This document shows positions 16,797 through 25,961 of a stretch of DNA of 36,684 nucleotides, in pieces. Source of the stretch: an uncultured Porphyromonadaceae bacterium (lineage in GTDB: Bacteria; Bacteroidota; Bacteroidia; Bacteroidales; Muribaculaceae); assembly GCA_947177135.1 (NCBI GenBank), contig CAMWTI010000009.1, forward strand, positions 1 to 36,684, given 5' to 3'. Within the stretch, counting starts at the first letter, position 1, and every line of letters begins with the position of its first letter. Both the position numbers and the translations under genes were made by a program. The notes below the pieces were generated by a model that was not told where the DNA came from, did not search any database, and saw only the letters and a program-made list of their open reading frames with translations.

Positions 16797-18102
16797 CGGC
16801 CGGAACAGCAATCAGTTCAAACGGCATGGCCGACTCGACTGTGACGTCGGCAAACACACCGGGCTTCAGAGGCATGGTCTTGCGAACAAGGACTTCCGGA
16901 TCCACTTCCGGTGAATCCCACTGCGTGCGGCCAACATAAAATTCAGATTCTTCCCTGTCAACCATGACGCGCAGTGTCTTGCCCACTTTGGCTTCTTGCT
17001 GCTCAAGCGAGATCTTCTCCTGAAGGGCCATAAGTGCGTCAAGACGACGCAGTTTCTCATCCTGTGGAATAATGTCTCTAAAATTGCGGGCGGCATATGT
17101 ATCTTCCTCCTCACAATAGGCAAAAGCCCCCATGCGCTCAAAACGGGTCTGCTTCACAAACTCCATCAGCTCGTCAAACTCACGTTCGCCTTCGCCGGGA
17201 AATCCCACCATCAGGGTTGTGCGCAAGTGCAGATCAGGCACTTCTTCACGCATTCTCGCTATGAGTTCACGAGTCTGGGCGCCGGTGATGTGACGGCGCA
17301 TATTTTCAAGCACCCTGTCTGATATGTGTTGCAGTGCGATATCCATATATGAGCAGACATTATCACGGGCGGCCATGACAGGCAGAATCCCGTATGGGAA
17401 ATCCGACGGATACGCATAGTGCAGACGCAGCCACTCCACACCGTCGATATCGGCCAGACGCTCCACAAGCTCAGGCAGACGGTGATGATGCCCTGCGAGA
17501 TCAAGACCATAGCTCGACAAATCCTGAGCGATAACATTGAATTCCCTGACTCCGCGACGCGTCAACGCCTTGACTTCAGCCTCAAGGTCCTCAATCGGAC
17601 GGGAATGCATGCGGCCTGTTATCAGAGGAATGGCACAGAAAGCGCAAAAGCGGTTGCATCCTTCTGAAATTTTAAGATAGGCATGATGGCGCGGCGTGGT
17701 GATCACACGGTCATAATCTATCACGGCCGGATGCTCGCGCGCCATGAGTTTCACGATTTCCGGCCAATCGAATTTGCCGTACCAGGCATCTACTTCGGGC
17801 AGTTCTGCAGGAAGTTCGCCAGAATAACGTTCCGACAGACATCCCATCACGATAACTTTGCCGACACGGCCAGCATCTTTGGCTCCGGCGGCCTCGAGAA
17901 TCGTGTTGATCGACTCTTCCTTTGCGTCACCGATGAAACCACATGTGTTTATCACCACGGCATCGGACTCACGTTCGCCTGGAGTATCAGCCAGACGGGC
18001 ATCTATGCCGCTTCGGCCAAACATGGCGAGCAAACGCTCGGAATCTACCAGATTCTTGCTGCATCCGAGCGATATCACATCAACTGTCGGGCGTCGGCTC
18101 AT
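16771..18102 (-). CDS. rimO: Ribosomal protein S12 methylthiotransferase RimO
   Basis: RimO is a radical-SAM enzyme that adds a methylthio group to an Asp of ribosomal protein S12. The 443-residue protein has the N-terminal UPF0004 domain with its three cluster cysteines C14, C54 and C88 (S-L-G-C-S-K-N at 11-17), the radical-SAM C-N-R-F-C-A-F-C (C149, C153, C156), and a C-terminal TRAM domain (about 375-437). The S-R-P-I-E-D-L-E and F-N-V-I-A-Q-D segments are typical of RimO rather than MiaB. The ATG overlaps the ftsY stop by 4 bases (ATGA at 18099-18102), and the ATP-grasp gene overlaps its 3' end. The trio probably shares the ftsY promoter. Confidence 0.96.
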   Translation of the reverse strand: MSRRPTVDVISLGCSKNLVDSERLLAMFGRSGIDARLADTPGERESDAVVINTCGFIGDAKEESINTILEAAGAKDAGRVGKVIVMGCLSERYSGELPAELPEVDAWYGKFDWPEIVKLMAREHPAVIDYDRVITTPRHHAYLKISEGCNRFCAFCAIPLITGRMHSRPIEDLEAEVKALTRRGVREFNVIAQDLSSYGLDLAGHHHRLPELVERLADIDGVEWLRLHYAYPSDFPYGILPVMAARDNVCSYMDIALQHISDRVLENMRRHITGAQTRELIARMREEVPDLHLRTTLMVGFPGEGEREFDELMEFVKQTRFERMGAFAYCEEEDTYAARNFRDIIPQDEKLRRLDALMALQEKISLEQQEAKVGKTLRVMVDREESEFYVGRTQWDSPEVDPEVLVRKTMPLKPGVFADVTVESAMPFELIAVPAGEASSVQS

Positions 18103-19079
18103 CGTTTCATGTCGCTGAACAGCGAATTTACAAATTCTTCCTTGTCAAAGACCTGAAGGTCTGTTATACCCTCGCCAAGTCCTATATACTTAACCGGAAT
18201 ACCGAACTGGTCGCTGATACCGATCACGACTCCGCCCTTGGCGGTGCCGTCGAGTTTGGTGATGGCAAGCGATGTCACGTCTGTGGCGGCCACAAACTGA
18301 CGGGCCTGCTCAAATGCATTCTGTCCTGTCGATCCGTCAAGCACCAGCATCACGTCATCAGGTGCGGAAGGCACGACCTTCTGCATCACGCGTTTGATTT
18401 TGGTCAGTTCGTCCATCAGCCCTTTTTTGTTGTGCAGACGGCCGGCGGTGTCAATGATAACCACATCGGCATTCTGTGTGACGGCACTTTGCAAAGTATC
18501 GAAGGCGACAGACGCCGGATCCGAGCCAAGCTGCTGCTTGACAATGGGAACCCCGGCCCGTTCAGCCCACACATCAAGCTGGTCTATTGCCGCGGCACGG
18601 AATGTGTCGGCCGCACCGAGCACCACCTTGCATCCGGCCGCAGTGAACTGATGGGCAAGTTTGCCTATCGTCGTGGTCTTGCCAACGCCGTTGACGCCTA
18701 CAACCATGATAACATAAGGGCGCCTGGCAGTGTCGGGCAGACGAAAATCTCGTGTCGGCGCATCGGGCGATGTTTTTTCATTTTCAGCCAGCAGAGCGGC
18801 GATTTCCTCGCGAAGCATACGGTGCAGTTCGTCTGTGCCGACATATTTGTCGCGCGCGACGCGATCACGTATTCTGTCAATAATCTTCAGAGTGGTTTCC
18901 ACACCGACATCGGAAGTGATGAACACTTCTTCCAGTTCATCCAGAAAATCATCGTCAATTGTGCTATGACCGGCAATGGCGCGCGTGATCTTGCTCCATA
19001 CCCCCTGCTTCGTGCGCTCAAGACCCTTGTCAAGTGTCTCTTTTTTCTCGCGCGAGAAAATTTTGCTAAAAAAACTCAT
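18099..19079 (-). CDS. ftsY: Signal recognition particle receptor FtsY
   Basis: FtsY is the membrane-associated GTPase that receives Ffh-SRP RNA-ribosome complexes at the Sec translocon. The 326-residue form lacks the long acidic A domain of E. coli, as is usual in Bacteroidetes. It has the N domain helices (about 15-100), G1 G-V-N-G-V-G-K-T-T (128-136), the insertion box D-T-F-R-A-A-A, G3 D-T-A-G-R, and G4 T-K-L-D-G-T-A-K-G-G, and ends with G-L-G-E-G-I-T-D-L-Q-V-F. It has its own promoter at 19105-19136, right at the stop of the preceding gene, and leads rimO. Its partner RNA gene is at 376-472. Confidence 0.97.
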   Translation of the reverse strand: MSFFSKIFSREKKETLDKGLERTKQGVWSKITRAIAGHSTIDDDFLDELEEVFITSDVGVETTLKIIDRIRDRVARDKYVGTDELHRMLREEIAALLAENEKTSPDAPTRDFRLPDTARRPYVIMVVGVNGVGKTTTIGKLAHQFTAAGCKVVLGAADTFRAAAIDQLDVWAERAGVPIVKQQLGSDPASVAFDTLQSAVTQNADVVIIDTAGRLHNKKGLMDELTKIKRVMQKVVPSAPDDVMLVLDGSTGQNAFEQARQFVAATDVTSLAITKLDGTAKGGVVIGISDQFGIPVKYIGLGEGITDLQVFDKEEFVNSLFSDMKR

Positions 19080-19104
19080 TTGGTGCTGTTTGGTTTTCAG
19101 GCTG

Positions 19105-19136
19105 CAAATTTAGTGAAAAATCTTGATATTTCACAA
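19105..19136 (-). promoter_or_regulatory. ftsY promoter (-33 TTG, -7 TAAATTTG)
   Basis: Minus-strand TTG at 19136-19134 and TAAATTTG at 19112-19105 are 21 bp apart. The start should be near 19100 and the leader about 20 nt. The -33 abuts the stop codon of the upstream lipoprotein gene. Confidence 0.7.
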
Positions 19137-21194
19137 TCATCTGCTTGTGCGGAACGCTCCAGAAGAGCCGCGTCTGGAACTGGAGCCGAAGCCTGTGTCA
19201 CCAAAGCCGCCGAAGCCGTCGTCATCATCATCATCTTCTTCGGTGCCGGAACCTGAGGCGCCGTCTGTCGCTTTTTCCTTCGGCTTGTTCTTTTTTATCT
19301 CAAGCGGCTTCTGCCGGTCAATCGGAAGCTCAAATATGTTCCAGCCCTGCTCAAGGTCCCAGTTTTTCTTAAGTGTAAGTTTTTTAGGGAAATAATATGT
19401 CTCTTCAGGCTGTCTGCGTTCCGACATGCTGCCGTCGGTATATGACCCGCTATGGTCGGCGTCGAGATATATCCGGGCATAATATGTGCCAGGCGATATA
19501 TAACGGAGAATGCAGCGTCCGTCGACCACCGGCGCAGAAGCCACCGGTACATCGGAGCCGCTGAGCAACTCGACTATGGCCGGCACGGTATCAGGGCCTG
19601 TCACATTGAAAATGACCGTGGAATAGTCATCCATACTCTTTGCCGTGATCTCCTGTTGAATCGGCTTATTATATACCGGATATATGCCGCGGACAGCCAT
19701 TGAGTCAACCAAAAGCCGATATTTTGCCTCCGGCTTCCATTTGTGCTCTATATTGAACCGACGCAAGCTCACAGAGTCGACCGGCTCAAGCCTTGCCTTG
19801 AAATCGGCGACAGGAGTCCAGACGGTGTCAACCATAATCTCCAGTCGTATGCCTGCCGTATCGACCGAAGCAAGCGGCTGGTCAAACTCAATATACAAAG
19901 GTTTATGCAGGTCTTGCGTTGTGCTGCCAAGTTTGATGCCGAGCCATGCGTCGGGCTGGCGCAGAGCGAATGTGTCGATGGCTATAGTGTCGTTCTTCTC
20001 ACGCACTGAATCGATTTTTTCCTGCAAGGTGCGCACATGAAACTGCCTGGCGGCCTCCGCTATCTGTTTTTTGCCGCGCGGACGTTTGGTGAAGAATTTC
20101 AGAGTATCCGTGGCCCAGACAATCCTGTCGAGCGAATCGACTCTCCGGTATGTGGTCTCGATCAGCAGCGAGTCGGAGCGTATAAGCGACGTGTCGGTGA
20201 GCCAATAACGCAGAGTGTCGGCCGAAAGCGATCGTTCGAGCACACTGACCGAGTCGACCGGCAGACGCATGGAGTCAGAGCCGGAAGCAATCACAGTCAA
20301 CCGCGGCAACGAATCGGCCGGCGCTGCCATTTCAAGCGAAATGATGTTGCGCCCCACCCTGGAATACTCTTTCAGATATTGCGCCCGATACTGTTCGTTA
20401 AACCAAGTCAGCAACACATCGTCAGGTAAATAGCGCACTGCCTGTCGCACAATGACGGAGTCCTCCTCAAGCGACGACAGCAGCGTATCGGCCACCGTCT
20501 CAAAATGCGTCGACGGAGAAATCAACGAATCACAAAAAGCGACGTCTTCCGTGCGGTCCCAGTGATAATCTCGGTTCAGATCATTGAGCGCGAATATCTG
20601 GTACTTGCCCGGTTTGAGGTTGCGCACCGTGAACTGTCCGTACTGATCTGTCTTGGCAATGCGCTCCATGCGCAACGTCGAGATCGCGGAGTCAGCGTCA
20701 GTGGAATAGACTCCGACCAGCATGCCCTGTGCAGGCTCAAGCGTCCGTCCCTCAAGCACAATGCCCGATATGCGCAAAGTGTCAAGTTCCGGACCGGTTG
20801 CGAAGTCCATGGCCAGTCCTTCGAGCGGATTTCCTTCGTTAAGATCAGTCACGGCATCGCTGAAGTCTATGGTATAGGTCGTGTTTGGAAGCAAGGTATC
20901 TTTCAGAGTCACGGTGACGTGACGTCCGTTGGCCGTGACTCCCGGTTGCTGGATCTGCGGCGGAGAAACGACCACTTTGTCGGCCGGACTGTTGAGCTGC
21001 ACGTTTTCGTCAAACGTCAGGACTATACGCTGGCCATCGAAATCGACAGTTCCTGGACCTGGAGAAGCGGCGATGAAACGAGGCGGGGTCTCGTCACGCG
21101 GACCGCCGTCAGGACGGCCTATGCTGGCACAGGCGGAAACCAGCAAGGTGGTTGCCGCAGCTATCGGAAGAAGCAGACGCATCTGATTATTCAT
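19137..21194 (-). CDS. Ig-like (Big_5) domain lipoprotein
   Basis: The 685-residue protein has a lipoprotein signal with V-S-A-C (Cys22). It is followed by R-P-D-G-G-P-R-D-E-T-P-P, the usual lead into a Bacteroidetes Big_5 Ig-like domain (about 35-135, with L-T-F-D-E-N-V-Q-L). A second beta-sandwich of SdrD/carboxypeptidase-regulatory type follows (about 142-215, G-Q-F-T-V-R-N-L-K-P-G-K-Y). The long middle is rich in Asp, Ser and Arg. The tail is low-complexity: acidic E-E-D-D-D-D-D-D, then Gly/Phe/Ser-rich and basic. Such proteins are common conserved envelope lipoproteins of Bacteroidales. Function is unknown. It overlaps the MATE gene by 8 bases. Confidence 0.85.
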   Translation of the reverse strand: MNNQMRLLLPIAAATTLLVSACASIGRPDGGPRDETPPRFIAASPGPGTVDFDGQRIVLTFDENVQLNSPADKVVVSPPQIQQPGVTANGRHVTVTLKDTLLPNTTYTIDFSDAVTDLNEGNPLEGLAMDFATGPELDTLRISGIVLEGRTLEPAQGMLVGVYSTDADSAISTLRMERIAKTDQYGQFTVRNLKPGKYQIFALNDLNRDYHWDRTEDVAFCDSLISPSTHFETVADTLLSSLEEDSVIVRQAVRYLPDDVLLTWFNEQYRAQYLKEYSRVGRNIISLEMAAPADSLPRLTVIASGSDSMRLPVDSVSVLERSLSADTLRYWLTDTSLIRSDSLLIETTYRRVDSLDRIVWATDTLKFFTKRPRGKKQIAEAARQFHVRTLQEKIDSVREKNDTIAIDTFALRQPDAWLGIKLGSTTQDLHKPLYIEFDQPLASVDTAGIRLEIMVDTVWTPVADFKARLEPVDSVSLRRFNIEHKWKPEAKYRLLVDSMAVRGIYPVYNKPIQQEITAKSMDDYSTVIFNVTGPDTVPAIVELLSGSDVPVASAPVVDGRCILRYISPGTYYARIYLDADHSGSYTDGSMSERRQPEETYYFPKKLTLKKNWDLEQGWNIFELPIDRQKPLEIKKNKPKEKATDGASGSGTEEDDDDDDGFGGFGDTGFGSSSRRGSSGAFRTSR

Positions 21195-22533
21195 TGATTA
21201 ATATGCTTGAAGTGCGCGTGTTGCGCAAAAAGAAAAACAAGAACAGCACGGCTGCCAGAAAAAGGCTCACCGAAAAACTCAGAAAAATGCCATAAATTCC
21301 CATTCCGAAAGTGAATCCCATGAGATATGTGGCCGGAACACCAACAACGACATAGCTGAAAAAAGAGATCCAGAGCATTGGCATGACTTTCGATGTGCCG
21401 CGGAGTGAATTGGCAAAATTGGTCTGGGTAGCATCCGAGAGCTGATAGAGCAACAGAGGCACAATCAACGACATGCAGGTGGCCATGACGGACGGATCAG
21501 AGGTGAACAGACCGATGAGCCGGTGTCCGAAGAAACAGAATGACAGGCACGCCAGCACACACATCACAAGAGTGAAATGATAACCGGCAAAACCATCGCG
21601 ACGCATGGCGCGTATATCACCTCGTCCGGCATCATTGGCCACCATGACAGAGGTTGCCGTGCCGACCGAATAGTAAAAGCAGAAACCGAGTTGCCCGACC
21701 ACGACCATCACCTGAAACGCAGCCAGCTCAATGGCGCCTATCCAACCGGCCATGACAGCGGCGATCGAGAATGAACCGCACTCGAAACTCAGTTGCAGGG
21801 CGATTGGCAGCGATATCATAAAAACCCGACGAAGCGTCTGGCCATCGGCTCCGGCATGGATAAAGCCGGTTTTATATTCGCGATTGGCTCTCGCCCTAAA
21901 GAAAATCAACATTATTATCACCAGCCCTAGCCAACGCGCCACAAGAGTGGAAATGCCGGCCCCTGTCAGACCGAGTTCCGGAGCGCCGAAGTGGCCATAG
22001 ATCAGGAAATAGTTACCTATGACATTGAGCACGTTGGTCGACAGCACAATACACACCGGCATGGCAGTACGCCTGATCCCGTAGCTCCACTGGGCAAATA
22101 CATTGAAAAGCGCGATTGGCACTACTCCTGCAAGATATAGCAGATAATACGGACGGATCACCGGCAGCAGATGCTCAGGCTGGCCAAGATGGGGCAACAC
22201 CGTATATATATAGCCCATCACACCTGTGATCATAATCACAAAAACAAGGTTCAGCAACAAAGCATTGCGCATAAGCCTGCCGATGGCCTCCGTCTCGCCT
22301 CGGCCAAACAGCGCTCCGACCAATGGAGTGATGCCGTAAGTGAAACCGATACAGGCAAGTATGGCTATATTGAACAGATTGTTGACAAAAGAGGCCGAAG
22401 CCAAGGCGTCAGTGGAATAATGCCCCACCATCATATTGTCGGCAAATCCCACAAAAATTATGCCCGCCTGACCAGCCACGATAGGCAGGCCGAGTCTGGC
22501 AAGCTCCTTATAGGACTCAATGTAACTTTTCAT
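21187..22533 (-). CDS. MATE family efflux transporter
   Basis: The 448-residue polytopic protein is a multidrug and toxin extrusion antiporter that exports small cations or drugs with Na+ or H+. It starts with E-L-A-R-L-G-L-P-I-V-A-G-Q and has the F-V-G-F-A-D-N-M-M-V-G-H-Y-S family block near 27-40. About twelve hydrophobic segments form two halves, the second with the equivalent Q-V-M-V-V-V-G-Q-L-G-F. Length is typical. The 3' end overlaps the start of the Big_5 lipoprotein gene (8 bases), and 57 bases separate it from the DUF4294 gene. No consensus promoter is seen in that gap. Confidence 0.92.
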   Translation of the reverse strand: MKSYIESYKELARLGLPIVAGQAGIIFVGFADNMMVGHYSTDALASASFVNNLFNIAILACIGFTYGITPLVGALFGRGETEAIGRLMRNALLLNLVFVIMITGVMGYIYTVLPHLGQPEHLLPVIRPYYLLYLAGVVPIALFNVFAQWSYGIRRTAMPVCIVLSTNVLNVIGNYFLIYGHFGAPELGLTGAGISTLVARWLGLVIIMLIFFRARANREYKTGFIHAGADGQTLRRVFMISLPIALQLSFECGSFSIAAVMAGWIGAIELAAFQVMVVVGQLGFCFYYSVGTATSVMVANDAGRGDIRAMRRDGFAGYHFTLVMCVLACLSFCFFGHRLIGLFTSDPSVMATCMSLIVPLLLYQLSDATQTNFANSLRGTSKVMPMLWISFFSYVVVGVPATYLMGFTFGMGIYGIFLSFSVSLFLAAVLFLFFFLRNTRTSSILINE

Positions 22534-22590
22534 TCTTCGTAACGGTCAGATTTTTAATCTTGACATGATAAAATTTTGATCATTGCGGTT

Positions 22591-23241
22591 TCAGTCTATC
22601 GTGCCCTGCTCCACCCCGACACACACACGCTCGATTATTGCATCGTCACTGTTTTTGTCAGGCTGATATGTCCCCTTGAGATTAACGCCGAACAGACGGC
22701 CGAACGTCTGCCAGAAACCGGCGCGAAACGAGCCGAGAAACGCCTTGATGATGTCATAACCTCTCTGGCTTGTCTCCCTTTGTATGAGTTTGACAAGCAT
22801 ATTGGCCTGCGAGCGCGTAAACTTTTTCAGTTCCGGCTTATACTGCTCGAATATATCATGCTCCATCTGCTTCAGATGCGCCTCTCGTTCGGCCTGGGTC
22901 GGAAGAGTTTCAATATATTCATAGGTTTCAAGCAGAGTGGCGCAGATCAGCTTGGCATATGGCAGGGTCTTTTTGACGTCACGCACAGTACGCCAGTAGA
23001 ATTTTTCCTGCTTTTTGTTCTTGAAACGCAAAGGAGGATAGACGGTGATATTGTGCATCACCACCATCGTCACTGTGTCGCCCGACAACTCCTCGACATA
23101 TGGCCTATAGCCACGGAAGCCTTTGACCCGGACCATATCCCCGCGGTCAAAAACTCCGGCATGTGCTGCCGCAGCCGGCATGACCGCGATGATTGCCGAT
23201 ATGATGAGGAGAATGAAGCGCCGACACATACCATCAGCCAT
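22591..23241 (-). CDS. DUF4294 family exported protein
   Basis: The 216-residue protein has a signal-like N-terminus ending in A-A-A-A-H-A-G. The body carries the DUF4294 features: I-T-V-Y-P-P-L-R-F-K-N, F-Y-W-R-T-V-R-D-V-K-K-T-L-P-Y-A-K and, further on, helices with Y-K-P-E-L-K-K-F-T-R-S-Q and G-F-W-Q-T-F-G-R-L-F-G-V-N-L-K. This family is found across Bacteroidetes and has no known function. The first ATG (23241) overlaps nadB by 8 bases. A second in-frame ATG at 23229 (M-C-R-R-F) gives a more usual signal-peptide start. I keep the first because of the coupling overlap. It lies between nadB and a MATE transporter gene. Confidence 0.83.
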   Translation of the reverse strand: MADGMCRRFILLIISAIIAVMPAAAAHAGVFDRGDMVRVKGFRGYRPYVEELSGDTVTMVVMHNITVYPPLRFKNKKQEKFYWRTVRDVKKTLPYAKLICATLLETYEYIETLPTQAEREAHLKQMEHDIFEQYKPELKKFTRSQANMLVKLIQRETSQRGYDIIKAFLGSFRAGFWQTFGRLFGVNLKGTYQPDKNSDDAIIERVCVGVEQGTID

Positions 23242-24814
23242 TCATTTTGTCAACATGAGGATAGTCGATGGTGTAGTGCAGACCGCGAGATTCCTTGCGC
23301 TCCTTGGCCTGACGCATGATCAGATAGCCCACATTGATGATATTACGCAGTTCGCAGATGGCACGCGAGGCATGCGAGCTCTTGAAAAGCCGCTCTGTCT
23401 CTTCATATAGAATGTCCAGACGGTTCCAGGCCCTGTCCAGCCGAAGATTGCTGCGCACTATTCCGACGTAAGTGCCCATGATCTGGTTCACCTCTTTTAT
23501 GCTCTGCGTGATCAGCACCATCTCCTCCGGATGGCGCGTGTCCTCGTCGTTCCACTCGGGCACGTCGGAGCGCAGATCATAATGACCGATCTGTTCCGAA
23601 GCATGACGGGCAGCCGCGTCAGCATAGACCACAGCCTCTATCAACGAATTAGAAGCCAGGCGATTGCCTCCATGCAGGCCAGTACATGAGCACTCACCGA
23701 CGGCATATAAGCGCTTGATCGATGACTCGCCGTTAGTATCCACCTTGATGCCGCCACAGAGATAGTGAGCTGCCGGAGCCACCGGAATGTAGTCCTTGGT
23801 AATGTCGATGCCCAGCTCCAGACAATGGCGATAAATATTTGGAAAATGACGTCGGGTTTCCTCGGAATCTTTGTGGGTCACATCAAGATATACATGCTCG
23901 TCGCCATATAATTTCATCTCGGAGTCGATGGCACGGGCCACTATATCGCGCGGCGCCAGAGACAATCGCGGGTCATATTTGTGCATAAACTCCTCGCCCT
24001 TCTTGTTGCGGAGCACCGCGCCATAACCGCGCATGGCCTCTGTGATCAGAAAATTCGGGCGGTCGCCCGGATGATAAAGCGCCGTCGGATGAAACTGGAT
24101 AAACTCCATGTCCTGCACCGTACCTTTGGCCCGATAGACCATAGCGATACCGTCGCCGGTGGCCACAAGCGGATTGGTAGTTGTCTGATATACAGCACCA
24201 ACCCCACCAGTAGCCATCAAGGTGACGCGACTAAGGAAAGTGTCGACCCGCCCGGAGGCACAGTCAAGCACATAGGCTCCATAACAGGTGATGTCGGGAG
24301 TGCGACGCGTCACGATCTTGCCCAGATGATGCTGGGTGATTATCTCAATTGCGAAATGGTTTTCGTAAATATCTATCGAAGGATGCCTGCGCACCTGCTC
24401 TATCAGCCGCTGCTGGATCTCAAAACCGGTATTATCGGCATGGTGCAATATGCGGAATTCGCTGTGGCCGCCCTCGCGGTGCAGGTCAAAACTGCCGTCG
24501 TCCTTCTTGTCGAAATCCACGCCCCACTCCACAAGGTCGCGTATGCGGGCAGGAGCCTCGGTCACCACTTTGCGCACTGCCACGGGGTCGCTGAGCCAGT
24601 CGCCAGCAATCATCGTGTCTTGAATATGTTTGTCGAAATCGTCCACTTCCAGATTTGTCACCGAAGCCACGCCGCCCTGCGCAAGAGCTGTGTTGGCTTC
24701 GTCGAGAGTGGATTTACAAACCAGAGCAACACGCCCTTTAGATGCGGCCTTCAGGGCGAAGCTCATTCCGGCTATGCCGGATCCGATTACCAGAAAATCA
24801 TACTCGTGAGTCAT
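23234..24814 (-). CDS. nadB: L-aspartate oxidase
   Basis: NadB oxidises L-aspartate to iminoaspartate with FAD, the first step of de novo NAD synthesis in the cytosol. The 526-residue protein has the FAD-binding G-S-G-I-A-G (11-16), [10 protein letters not shown] near 43-52, the active-site region [10 protein letters not shown], the R-D-I-V-A-R-A-I-D motif and the C-terminal FAD-binding [21 protein letters not shown]-type block. It continues into the succinate dehydrogenase flavoprotein-like helical domain. NadB rather than SdhA or FrdA is indicated by length, by the absence of sdh neighbours and by the S-L-I-E-A-V-V-Y motif. nadA and nadC are not in view. It has its own -7 box at 24845-24852. 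Confidence 0.94.
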   Translation of the reverse strand: [526 protein letters not shown]

Positions 24815-24844
24815 AACTGTGTGAAGCGCAATCTAAGCGCCCGG

Positions 24845-24852
24845 CAAAGTTA
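24845..24852 (-). promoter_or_regulatory. nadB promoter -7 box TAACTTTG
   Basis: The minus strand reads TAACTTTG at 24852-24845, 30 bases before the nadB ATG. No TTG lies at the standard distance upstream (GGTG is there instead), so the -33 is weak. Confidence 0.55.
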
Positions 24853-24929
24853 CACAAAAAAAACGACGTCGCCACCATTTTACCCACATTTCCAACGAAA
24901 CCGGATTTCCTGGAGCTGATTCTATAATA

Positions 24930-24961
24930 TTTGTGATTACGGAAATTTTTCCGTAAATTTG
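24930..24961 (+). promoter_or_regulatory. fabD promoter (-33 TTTG, -7 TAAATTTG)
   Basis: TTTG at 24930-24933 and TAAATTTG at 24954-24961 are exactly 20 bp apart. A start near 24966 gives a leader of about 41 nt to the ATG at 25007. Confidence 0.82.
24937..24956. promoter_or_regulatory. Perfect palindrome inside the fabD promoter, likely operator
   Basis: TTACGGAAA and TTTCCGTAA face each other across TT, a 20-bp perfect dyad. It fills most of the -33/-7 spacer and covers the first three bases of the -7 box, the classic place for a repressor site. The regulator is unknown. Confidence 0.6.
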
Positions 24962-25006
24962 CAGCCGTAAAATCAACACATTTTTTATTCCAACAGCAAA
25001 AAAACG

Positions 25007-25885
25007 ATGAAAGCATTTGTGTTTCCCGGACAGGGCGCTCAATTCACCGGCATGGGCAAGGATCTCTATGAGAACAATGCCGAGGCCCGCGCCATGTTCG
25101 AAAAAGCAAACGAAATTCTCGGCTTCCGCATCACCGACCTGATGTTTGAAGGATCGGCCGAAGACCTCAAGCAGACCAAAGTGACCCAGCCCGCAATATT
25201 CCTTCATTCGGTGATCCTGGCCAAGAGCCTTGGCCAGGAATTCAGGCCCGACATGGTGGCCGGTCACTCACTTGGCGAATTTTCCGCACTGGTGGCAGCC
25301 GGAGCGATGGCGTTTGAGGACGGCCTGAAACTTGTTGCCGCACGTGCCATGGCTATGCAGAAAGCATGTGAGATCAATCCGTCGACAATGGCTGCGATCA
25401 TAGCGCTTCCTGACGAAAAAGTGGAGGAAGTGTGCGCCGGAATCGACGGGGTGGTCGTATGCGCAAACTATAACTGCCCCGGACAGCTGGTCATCTCCGG
25501 CGAAGTCGAAGCCATCGACGCCGCCTGCGAGCAGCTCAAGGCCGCAGGCGCAAAACGCGCTCTCAAGCTCCCTGTGGGCGGCGGATTCCACTCGCCTTGC
25601 ATGGAGCCAGCCCGCACTGAACTCGCCGCTGCGATCGAAGCCACCGAATTCCACAAACCGGTATGCCCCGTATATCAGAACGTAGACGCTCTGCCCCACA
25701 CCGATCCGGCCGAAATCAAGGCCAATCTGGTGGCACAGCTGACCGCTCCCGTGCGCTGGACACAGACCGTCAGAAATATGGTGGCCGACGGCGCCACGGA
25801 ATTTGTTGAACTCGGCCCGGGCAAGGTTCTTCAGGGTCTCGTTTCAAAGATCGACAAAGCTGTAGCAGTGAGCGGATTCCAATAA
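25007..25885 (+). CDS. fabD: Malonyl-CoA:ACP transacylase
   Basis: FabD moves malonyl from CoA to acyl carrier protein to feed fatty-acid elongation, in the cytosol. The 292-residue protein shows F-P-G-Q-G-A-Q (6-12, oxyanion Gln), the nucleophile Ser88 in G-H-S-L-G, Arg113 that binds the malonyl carboxylate, catalytic His195 in G-G-G-F-H-S-P, and V-Y-Q-N-V-D-A. Length is close to E. coli FabD (309). It stands alone: no fabF, acpP or fabG is next to it. The promoter contains a perfect palindrome, so its expression is probably controlled singly. A strong bidirectional hairpin follows the stop. Confidence 0.96.
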   Translation: MKAFVFPGQGAQFTGMGKDLYENNAEARAMFEKANEILGFRITDLMFEGSAEDLKQTKVTQPAIFLHSVILAKSLGQEFRPDMVAGHSLGEFSALVAAGAMAFEDGLKLVAARAMAMQKACEINPSTMAAIIALPDEKVEEVCAGIDGVVVCANYNCPGQLVISGEVEAIDAACEQLKAAGAKRALKLPVGGGFHSPCMEPARTELAAAIEATEFHKPVCPVYQNVDALPHTDPAEIKANLVAQLTAPVRWTQTVRNMVADGATEFVELGPGKVLQGLVSKIDKAVAVSGFQ

Positions 25886-25898
25886 TAGATCAACCCAC

Positions 25899-25947
25899 AA
25901 AAATAGAGAGACAGGGAGGTGATGACCTCCCTGTCTCTCTATTTTTT
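25899..25947. terminator. Bidirectional terminator, 22-bp perfect stem
   Basis: The stem 25899-25920 pairs without error with 25925-25946 around a GATG loop. It is flanked by A5 on the left and T6 on the right, so it ends both fabD (plus) and the thioredoxin-like gene (minus), which converge here. Confidence 0.93.
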
Positions 25948-25961
25948 CATTAGGTCTTTAA

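Noticed and set aside
17943..19256. A 437-codon plus-strand ORF opposite rimO and ftsY
   Set aside because: It is the mirror of the two well-recognised genes; its product is rich in Cys, His and Arg with no family pattern.
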